From positions 883,001 through 947,000 of the forward strand of contig CM055311.2 in the NCBI GenBank assembly GCA_029255685.2: a DNA stretch of 64,000 bases, read 5' to 3'. The DNA is from Silene conica. Taxonomy: Eukaryota > Streptophyta > Magnoliopsida > Caryophyllales > Caryophyllaceae. The stretch's first letter is position 1; each line of letters starts with the position of its first letter. Below, piece after piece: positions 55,126 to 64,000 of the stretch. The translations under genes were made by a program, and so were the position numbers. The notes below the pieces were generated by a model that ran no database searches, was not told the DNA's origin, and was given only the letters and a program-made list of their open reading frames with translations.

Positions 55126-56677
55126 TGATACGTGTCTATTTTATGATGTTTTACATCTATTTTTACACGTATTTGGTCGCTCATTTACTATGTTTTAGCC
55201 TTTATTTCCCACAAATTGTGTACTTTCGTATTTTTATGCATTTTTGCAGATTTATGCGGAAAAGAAGCAATTTAGCACCAAATTCGTATCCTCAAGTCTT
55301 TTGCTTAATTAAGGAATAAATGGAAAGTCAACTGGAGTCAAAATCAAGTACCAAAAGTCAAACCAAGAGGAAACCCGAAGACTCCCCAGAGGAAGCGGTC
55401 GACCGACCACCCAAACGGGTCGGCCGACCAGGCCTGATTTTCATGAAGCCCAATTTCCAAGAAAGGCCGGAAATAAGAGAAGTCCAACAAGAAGCGGTCG
55501 ACCGACCAGCTAAACGGGTCGGCCGACCAGAACGAAGCCCATGCGAGTCTTTTTCGGAAATAAAGTAGAATTAGAATCTTTAGGAAACTCTTAGTTTTTA
55601 CCCTATATAAACTAATCTTGTGATTAGGGTTTTGCATCTTTGATCTATCGAATACACCATCTTTTTACTATCTAAAGTCTCATCATATATTTTTAGTTTT
55701 GCAATCTTTCAATAGTTCCCAAGTATTCAATAAAGTTGATTCCGTTCTACCTTAATTCCAATTGTGGTAATTCTTCTTTGATCTAGTTTCATTATTGTTC
55801 TTATTGCTTTTATTACAATTGTTAAATTAGAACCTCAAGCCTTATTGAATCTTGCATGTTTAGATTAATTACTATGTTCTTCATGTTTATTCCCAACTTT
55901 ATATTCGTCTTAACAGTTATGAGTAACTAATTTTCATATGTTAGGATGTAGGGAATAATATGCATAGGTAAATAAAATCCGAAAAACCCGACCTGTAGCA
56001 GGACCCCGGTCGGCCGACTGGAATAGTCGGTCGGTCGACCGAGGCCGTGGTCGGCCGACTGGAGTAGCCGGTCGGTCGACCACTCGCGTCTGTTTTCTTA
56101 TTTCGTCTTTTCTTATAAATTTTAATATCCTGCAATGAGACCAATAGGAGACTTGTAGGATGTTAGTAATGACCTACCCAAGATTGAAAGATACGGGAAG
56201 GGCATTGGTTTACACCTTAAGACGGATAGGTTACTCAAGGCTGAAAGGTATGTAACCTGGGATTTAGGAATCACCCTTATTGTTGACACCCAATAATTGT
56301 GAGACCTAGGAACTAATAGCATAGGCCGAAAGGAGCTATTAGGTAGCATAGACCTAAAAAGATATGTTACACCCCCCTTACGCGACTGCAATACATGTTG
56401 ACCTTAGGATTTACTTTACCTTAGCTATTTATTATCCGAACATCCTAGCATCCTCTTTTATTATATTTTATTCTCATCTTTTAATTCTTGTCTTATTTTA
56501 ATCTTCTCTTTAGATATAGTAATCAACCAATCAACCCCCAATTTTGTTACCTTTAAACATTAACATTAAGACAATAAACATTCCCCACCTCCTTGTGGTT
56601 CGACCCTGACTTTCACTATCTAGTTGTTTAAGTTAGGAATATAAATTTATCTTTGGTACCCTCAACGACGGGCATCA
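55126..56677 (+). repeat. 3' LTR of D
   Basis: 1552 bp, essentially identical to 48601-50152. TATA box at 55604-55611. Dyad units at about 55397-55528 and 56008-56081. Confidence 0.94.
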
Positions 56678-57712
56678 ACTCGTATATCGAGAAATTAGAG
56701 GTTAAATCTTAATGTAAGATTTATGTTTAAAATTGAAATGTGTCAATTGTTAAACAGTAAACGATATTTTATTATATCGAAATTAGAATGAATTGGGTTA
56801 TAATTAATACAAAGGTTGTAAATCGTATTGACGATAATTATAAATAATCATTTTACAATTGTAATTTCGAATTACTTGTCAATTAATAAATAGGATTTAT
56901 TTAATCATAATATTTATACGATAAATATTTATATATCTATGTTTAAGATAAGATAATTATATTGTATTGCCATTGTGACATATTAGATGTCACATTTTAT
57001 ACAAATTATACAATTGACAAAATTGTAAAATTAAGTCCATTTTATGGACTAAGTAGCCGGTTTTGGTGAAGGTGGGTGTCAGGTGTTTTAATTGTTAAAT
57101 ACACCCTTAATCATTATGTTTAATGTGTTGCCTAGAGAACACCCACTACTAAGCCAACCTACATGCCTTGAGAAGAGAACATGTTCCCCATTGAGGCTCC
57201 CTAAGGCCGGCTCCCCTTTCCCCATGAGCATGCTTAAGATAATTTGATTATCTTAATTAATAACATGCTTAATATATATATAAGACATATCATACTCATT
57301 CTATTCTTCTTCTTCTTCTCCTTTTGGCCGAAAAACTTGACTAAGTAAGAAGAATTTTACAACCTCTAAATTAATATTATGAGATAATAAAATCATACTA
57401 TTTGTAGTATTCAAACAACATTCTAATAAGAGAGATTAGAATAAGTTTAAGGAAATCCGGTTGTTGATCTAGCATACTCGAGATCGGATTATTGAGGGGT
57501 TGTCTTGGTGCATCCAAAGGAGGTATTCTATTTTGGGTACTCGGAGGATCATCCTTGCTAAACATTTGGACCGTGTGTAAGGGTTCAAATACTCTCCTTA
57601 TTTCCGCTTTATTAGCATGCATAAGATCGTTTTAACATGTAAATTAATATGTTAATCACAAGGTTAGTTTAGTATGACTAAAATTAGTTTATGAGCAACT
57701 AATAAACCTACA

Positions 57713-58545
57713 ATTCTTATGAGTTAATCATAAGATAAATAAGGGTTGCATGGATTAAAGGGGAGCCGGCCATGGGAAGACACAAAGGGAACAATTTCTC
57801 TTCTCAATGTGTCTAGGGTAGCCACAGCTTCTATTCTCAATGCTTACTTTAAACATAATGATTAAAGTGTAATTAACACACTAATCACCCTCAACCACCT
57901 CCACTAGCCGTCCCACTTTAAGCATAAAATGGACATCATTTTATAATCTTGTCAATTGCATAATTTGTACATTATGTGACATACAATATGTCATAATGTA
58001 ATAAAATACAATTGTTTTAATTTAAAACATATATATTTATCAAATAAATATTATTTATAAATTAAACAAATCACATTTATCAATTTGACAAGTAATTCCT
58101 AATTACTAATATAAAATGGTCATTCACAATAATCGTCAATACGATCTACAACTTTTGTAATAGTTTTAACCCGATTCATTCTAATTACGATATCATAAAA
58201 TATCGTTCATTGTTTAACAATTGACACGTTTCAATTATAAACATAAATCTTACAATAAGATTTAATCTCTGATTTCTCGATATACGAGTTTAAGGAATAT
58301 GATCAACTCGCATCAATATAAAATTGATCATGTTTATTAATTAAGAGAATTGTCCTATAGGTGTGACCTAAAGGGATCAACTGACCACCACCGTCATACG
58401 ACAGTAATGTCAAACTCTAGCTAGCCGATCATTACCGATTAATGTTGGTCAGTTGACTAATATAATTTCGTATCATCCCTTGCGCATTCTCGTCATGAGA
58501 TTTAATTATGTGATCGCACTATTGTTGATGACACATTTCCCAACA
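57713..58545 (-). repeat. LTR of F, 5' portion
   Basis: Reads on the minus strand from TGTTGGGAAATGTG (ending at 58545) and is homologous to the start of E's LTR. Positions 57713-57717 are E's target duplication. The F LTR continues at 41275 going left. Confidence 0.78.
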
Positions 58546-58546
58546 A

Positions 58547-60122
58547 TGTCCGTCACGCCACAAACACTCACATGTCAAGCTAGAGGATCCCTGCTCAGGT
58601 CATAACTTGACATGCATCCAAACATCAGCACATATCGTACTCTAGCGGTCCCTGCTCAGACATATTCTGATATGTACTACAACCAAATCCTTAGTCCTAA
58701 CTTTACTGACCTCTAAATAACACTTAATTGACCCTAGGAACTAAGTTAAGGGAGAGCCGTTTTCCGTTTCGGTTGCCCGACCGGGGGTCTCTATCCTCAC
58801 TCCATTCACGAACCCAATATAGTGCCGCCCGAACTCCGGGGACCTCAAACACACATACGAAGAATACGGAACAAGTCTCAAGCAATTCGGACAAGCCGAT
58901 CAAAAGTTAAAGCGATTTTATACGGAATAGGGTCCTCAGCCGATTGCAGACAGGCTGCCGGTCAGCCGGCTGACTACCACATCAATACAGCCTTCTTTAA
59001 AAACAACGAACTAAATGGGAAGGGGTTCCAAGCCAGTCGACCGGCGGCCGGCCACCTGGCTGAGCACCTCTTCAGCAATTTCCAAAAACACGAGAAATAC
59101 CCAAGACGACCTCTCAGTCGGTCGACCGGCTGCCGGTCGGTTGACCGGCTCAGAGTCCCTGAGCCTGTTTTTCGCAATTTCGACCATGCATCAAATCTTC
59201 TAAGAATCGATACTAAACTTAAAAATTGCAACAACCAATTTTTACCCAACATATTAAACATACATATGAATCATAACAAGCATTTAATCCAACAAGAAAC
59301 GATCTTAGCATCAATTACTTGTATCCGACTTAACTTCTCAAAAATTGAAAATGAACATATGAAGCATATGAAACATCAAAAACTCTAATTAAATCATAGG
59401 ATGAACATGTAAAACAAAGTCCTAACATATTCCTATATTCATACTTCAATATAAACTCAAATTTTAGAAAGAACATCACAAAACCACATAAATTGTGCTA
59501 ATTTAACAAATTAGGTCGAGGTACTCATAATACTCACCTTTTTGCGGTTTAAGCTCCAAAATCTTCTTCAATCACGTAAGAGTCGACCTCAGGATCCTCT
59601 AATCCAACTCCTACAACCATAAAAAAAGAAATTAAAAGCTAAAAACGGAATTGGGTCAAAACAACTCGAAAATGAAATCGACGAAAATAAAATTGAAAGT
59701 GATAGAAAGATTAAAAATCTCGAGAGGATTCCGAAAACATAAAATTTACCTTGATACGAGTTGCGGAAGGGGTCGAGATGTTCTTTTGAAGCTTTTAAGA
59801 AAAGAGGAAATGGTGTTTGTTTTGTTTACAGTGAAATGGAATAAGGAGGATGAAGATGTCGATGAATGAGGTTTAGGTAAGGTTTTAGGTTGTCCTTTCA
59901 CATATATACTTGAGTTGGGTTTATTTACTTAAGTGATACGGGAACTCAAGTCGGAAAATGAAATGTCAAGTGAACAACACCTTAAGAGTTAAAATATTCT
60001 TAAGACGGAACTTAACGGAAAAACTTAGAATAAAACTTACGATTTATTATTAAAATAATATTATATTCCGGAAAATACTTTAAAATCATTAAAATATTAT
60101 TTACGAAAATACGGGATGTTAC
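58547..60122 (-). mobile_element. Gypsy-type LTR I (solo or truncated)
   Basis: Minus strand: begins TGTAACATCCCGTATTTTCG at 60122 and ends GTGACGGACA at 58547, 1576 bp. A TATA-like word (complement of ATATATAC near 59905) and a transcribed part follow. Three CAGCCGG-type modules lie downstream of it (58937-58972, 59030-59062, 59114-59150). No primer site or matching second LTR is in view and no 5-bp duplication flanks it, so whether it is a solo LTR or the end of an element entered by F is unresolved. A 188-codon plus-strand frame across it (58822-59388) has no support as a gene. Confidence 0.6.
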
Positions 60123-60955
60123 ATTTACAACGACTCAAGTTCCAAGATATCATGTAAATATTTGAGAAAATCATAGGCTTGCATTCATTGACTATGCATC
60201 TTAATGACTTGTATTTTAACTACATGGTCATCACAAGATTCTACACAATATATAAGTTCACAACAATTATAAAAAAGCATTTCTGTAACTGGGAGTTACA
60301 TCACGCACATACTTCACTAGTCATGAGATGACTTACCTCTTTCAGATCAAAGAGTAGATATATGGATATTATCCATAAAGTTAACGCTTATACAAATTGT
60401 GTTATACTTGGTTAACCCGATATGAAGATAATTACAATTATAGAGGAAGTGAACGTGAGACGCTTAAGCTCATTGTAAATTAAATGGTGATCAAAGGTTG
60501 ACCACTTGGATGGAGTAATCCACTAATCGTTTGAGTTATTAATAACTCACCCAAGGTCAAGTAAAATTCAAATGGGATGGTAAGACCATATTGAACCCCA
60601 TTAAAGTGAATTTAATTATCATGACCTCGCCCCTAGTTGCTTAAGTGAGGTGACGTCTCAATGCAACTAGAGGAGTGATGCGATTGATGGCAAGTTCAAT
60701 TGCCATAGAGTCATACGGGATGACTAGTCGATCACCTAGGCAGAGACGTGTTAAGATACATTTGTTGGGCTAATGACTGTTGATAGAGCTCTGGTGTATT
60801 CTTATTAAAGATTGCCTGGTCGTGGCGGGAGCCATTATCGTGTTTCACATGAGTCAGTTCTTGGACTAATGACTGTTCTCTGAGGTGGCATAGTTTTCAG
60901 ATTAACTTTGATTTATGTCCTAACACCTTCGTAACTGGGTTTACAAGGACATATT
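60123..60955 (+). mobile_element. Copia-family fragment H (3' noncoding part)
   Basis: Plus-strand sequence homologous to the 3' noncoding region of E (near 47700-48030) and, more closely, to G (inverted, about 62560-63360). It stops where the LTR of G begins, so G appears to have inserted into it. No coding frame. Confidence 0.72.
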
Positions 60956-62243
60956 TGTTGGAAATCGAATTTCAGATTTTATAATCATATCTTATAAGAG
61001 TTTTGTTTCTTTAAGTTTAGTCATAAAAACTTAATTAGATCTTATGCATTCATGATGATTACATAAGAAGTATGGATTTCCTTACATTGGTTTTAGAAGG
61101 TTTATACTCAATAATCACCTAATAGTGAGTCTTCTATGAACCGAAATACCCTTATAACGATTTATATTGAAACCGTCTCCAAATGCTCTTATCAAGGAAC
61201 CGTTCTCAAACTAAAACAATTTTTGTTACTAGAAAAATTGAATTAGTAACTAAAAATAATAACAATATTAATCTAAATATTATTAATTTTAGAAATGATT
61301 TACACTTAGAAAACCATTTTGTAAGTACAACAAGTATGAGATATTTGTAAGATGTGTGAGTTGTTGGAGTTGTGTGCTAGTAACAAATGCCAGCACCTAT
61401 GTTCATGCATGAAGTGAGTGTTGATTTTATAAGCATGTGAGCTTGCTAAGCAAGCCTCATGGCCGGCCAAATCAAGCCACAAGAGCCAATGCATGGCCTT
61501 CTTGTTCTTACACAATGCATACAATATTCCATACATTATTCTTTATGCATGACACACACAATCTCTTTGTATACTTACACACACCACCATCACACATACA
61601 CACTACATATACACGGTCCAAACGGGTCTTATTATAGACCCATTTTATCTTTGTCAATTGTGTTAATTTGTAACATGTCACATATGTCCCATAACACATG
61701 ACCCAATTTGTCAATTATGTAATTTTAACTCTTTAAAATTCTTAATTTACAATTTTATAACATTTGAATAATATTATTAGTAATTCTCAATTACCATATT
61801 ATAAAATGTATTATCATAATTTTAATTACAACTCTTTGTAATTTTATGATGAACCGTGTTCACTCTCAATTTAATCGTTTCCCGAACGAGTAAATAAAAA
61901 CCATGTAATAAAACAATTTGTTTCTTTGACCATTATTATTATAATCCCATTATAATAATATTCCTAACGTAAAATCATTTCCAAATTTCCTGTCTTTAAT
62001 TAATTCGCATCCAATACGACATTAATTAATTATTCCATTGAGACGAAATTCCCTAAAGATATGACCTTAAGGGATCAACTGATCACCACCATCATATGAC
62101 GATAATGTTAAACTCTAGACAGCCAATCATTATCGGTAAATGTTGATCAGTCGACTATAAAAGAGTAACATTCCCAGTTGTGTTTCATTCAAATGAGTTT
62201 TAATTATGTCAACGCACTATTGTCGAGGACACTTCCTCCAACA
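60956..62243 (-). repeat. 3' LTR of Copia-type element G
   Basis: Minus strand: starts TGTTGGAGGAAGTGTCCTCG at 62243 and ends GATTTCCAACA at 60956, 1288 bp. Related to the LTRs of E and F (shared GACAATAGTGCG-type start). The polypurine tract and interior lie to its right, so the element continues beyond the window. Confidence 0.78.
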
Positions 62244-64000
62244 ATCTCCCACTTGTCCGAGACAAGTGTGCGCTACCAATTCTCTTGCCCTATTACTATC
62301 TCCCACTCAATGCAATACATCTTCTCAGTCGTGCTCGCATTTTATCTTATCTAGAGTGGTTTTTCTCGATCTGGAGTTATAAATACTAACCGGAATTATC
62401 TACCATAGATACCTTCCGAGCGTGGCCACATATTTCTAGTTATTTTTCTCCTCGAGTGGCCTAGAGATATTTCTCAACCCTGACAAGGGGTGGAAAATTC
62501 CTAATCGACCTATTCCTTCCGGCTGGCCATAGTCCATCATAACCGAAAATATGTCCTTATAAACCCCAGTTACGAAGGTGTTAGGACATAAATCAAAGTT
62601 AATTTGAAAACTATGCCACCTCAGAGAATAGTCATTAGTCCAAGAACTGACTCATGTGAAACACGATAGAAGCTCCCGCCACGACCAGGCAATCTTTAAT
62701 AAGAGTACGCCAGAGCTCTATTAACGGTCATTAGCCCGGCAAATGTATCTTAACATGTCTATGCCTAGGTGATCGACTAGTCATCCCGTATGACTCTATG
62801 GCATTTGAGCGCGCCATCAATCGCATCACACATCTAGTTGCATTGAGACGTCACCTCACTTAAGCAATTAGGGGCGAGGTCATGATAATTCAATTCACTT
62901 TAATGGGGTTCAATATGGTCTTACCATCCCATTTGAATTTTACTTGACCTTGGGTGAGTTATGAATAACTCAAACGACTAGTGGATTACTCCATCCAAGT
63001 GGCCAACCTTTGATCACCATTTAATTTACAATGAGCTTAAGTGTCTCACGTTCACTTCCTCTATAATTGTAATTATCTTCATATCGGGTTTACCAAGTTT
63101 ACCACGATTCGTGCGAGCGTTCACTTTGCGGATCATATCTATACATGCTCTTTGATCTGAAAGAGATCAGTCATCTCATGACTAGCGAATAAGATCATGT
63201 GCATTGTGTAACTCCCAGCTACAACAATGCTTTTACATAATTATTGTGAACATATATATTTTGTAGAATCTTGTGATGACCATGTAGTTAAAATACAAGT
63301 CATTGAGATGCATAGTCAATGAATGTAAGCCAAAGATTATCATAAAACTTTGCTTGATATCTTGAATTTGTCTCTCATCTCCATTGGACTAAGTTGTAAA
63401 CCTTTTACCACATGACTAAGTTATCATCCAAAATCTTGAATTTGTCTCTCATCTCCATTGGAGAATACTTTGACAATTCATTATGGTTTAATCATTGATT
63501 TATCACCTGCTTGAGCAGGTTATCCTGCAAGCGGTATGCATCAAGCTTTACACGACTATACTAATGGCGGAAACATTAGTAGTCCAAAACGTGTAGTACT
63601 TTCAGGTTAGATAAATTTCCATGATCTCATCATAGTTATTCTATCTTCATCTCTAGGAACAACCTTAATACTAATAACAAGACGTCTTTTACAATCTCAA
63701 CCAAACATCCCATGTTTAATTAGATTTAAATCATATCAATTTGTCATCTAGAATTGAAAACACACAGACTTCTCAGAAGTATTAATGCCTCATTCCAAAT
63801 GAGCAATGAGTTGTTTTAGATAACGTTTACTCCCACTAACTCCTGTTCTTGCCTGAATTTGAAAACCCGAAGTCATCCCAATGACTCAATAGGTTCAAAT
63901 CCTGGTGCGAGAACTCCCACTGAACTTTATATTTAATCGTAAATCATAAAGCTCCTACTCAATTCTATGTTTCTTAACATTTAATGAATTGAAATGGTCG
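62244..64000 (-). mobile_element. Interior of element G, 3' noncoding part, runs off the window
   Basis: Next to the LTR a perfect 8-bp stem (CACTTGTC / GACAAGTG, 3-base loop, 62250-62268) overlaps the AAGTGGGAGAT polypurine tract on the minus strand. The following ~1.1 kb matches H and E. A 28-bp unit is repeated at 63361-63388 and 63435-63462, and a palindrome ACCTGCTTGAGCAGGT lies at 63505-63520. No coding frame; gag and the other LTR would lie beyond 64000. Confidence 0.7.

Larger units (their letters stand above)
48601..56677 (+). mobile_element. Element D: very young gag-protease Athila-like element without pol
   Basis: 8077 bp, plus strand; LTRs 48601-50152 and 55126-56677, each 1552 bp with a single difference seen; target-site duplication ACTCG (48596-48600, 56678-56682); tRNA-Asp primer site 50158-50175; gag-protease frame 50276-53146; ~1.9-kb 3' noncoding region; polypurine tract before 55126. 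No RT, RNase H or integrase. It looks whole for a non-autonomous element and is the most recent LTR insertion in the window. Confidence 0.94.
41276..57712 (+). mobile_element. Copia-type element E, gag only, split by element D
   Basis: Plus strand; LTRs 41276-42558 and 48341-57712 (the latter split by D), target-site duplication ATTCT (41271-41275, 57713-57717), initiator-Met primer site 42561-42572. Without D about 8.35 kb: leader 42573-45012, gag region about 45013-45951, 3' noncoding 45952-48315, hairpin and polypurine tract 48316-48340. No protease, integrase or RT homology seen. LTRs differ at about five bases plus a 7-bp indel over 1.28 kb, so it is recent. Broken in few places apart from D. 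Confidence 0.88.
48341..57712 (+). repeat. 3' LTR of E, split by element D
   Basis: Left piece 48341-48600, right piece 56683-57712. Together they match 41276-42558. Confidence 0.88.

Noticed and set aside
58822-59388. 188-codon frame across LTR I
   Set aside because: Antisense to the LTR, crosses the CAGCCGG modules and has no recognisable domain.

Overview
The window is nuclear DNA of a repeat-rich flowering plant, most likely a eudicot. The evidence is one host gene that closely resembles Arabidopsis CAND6/CAND7, plus plant-specific Athila, Copia and TRIM retroelements, MULE, hAT and Stowaway elements, and a probable Helitron end. I cannot name the species. No bacterial, organellar or rRNA sequence is apparent.

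Layout. Bases 1-4138 are intergenic, with a probable Helitron 3' end at 1448-1477. Bases 4139-5443 (minus) hold the only convincing host gene, an uninterrupted 434-codon GPR107/GOST-type seven-transmembrane protein. A nested transposon stack begins 283 bp upstream of its start codon, at 5727-38311. Its outer shell is a MULE with ~255-bp inverted arms. Inside it lies an old Athila element, called A here (5828-37288, minus). A's left LTR holds a second MULE (6474-7948), which holds a MITE (7521-7716). A's right LTR holds a hAT element (35013-35941), which holds a Stowaway MITE (35312-35569). A's reverse transcriptase region was hit twice, 91 bp apart: by element C (13406-20224, plus), whose right LTR carries a 555-bp TRIM (18503-19057), and by element B (20316-32196, minus).

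A second stack lies at 38868-58545. A minus-strand Copia-type fragment (F) is split by a related plus-strand element (E, 41276-57712), and E's 3' LTR is split by element D (48601-56677, plus), a very young relative of C. The right end holds a gypsy-type LTR (I, 58547-60122) and two more Copia-family pieces in opposite orientation (H and G). Target-site duplications were read by eye for both MULEs, the MITE, A, B, C, D, E, the TRIM, the hAT and the Stowaway.

How the parts relate. B, C, D and E show gag, gag-protease or an unassigned frame but no reverse transcriptase or integrase, so they look non-autonomous. A is the only element here with pol homology, and it is old and broken. B, C and D have nearly identical LTRs, so a functional partner must have existed recently elsewhere.

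The most interesting signals are two shared designs. (1) GC-rich palindrome units with fixed geometry and a family-specific sequence (TCGATCGA type in A, GGTCGACC type in C and D, CAGCCGG type in B and I) sit upstream of LTR TATA boxes, in 3' noncoding regions and inside the gag-protease linker. In D all 13 units have arm starts exactly 21 bp apart. (2) A small perfect hairpin lies just 5' of the polypurine tract in every element whose 3' internal end is visible (A, B, C, D, E, G, TRIM), and A, B, C and D carry extra internal copies of this hairpin plus G-rich-tract module.
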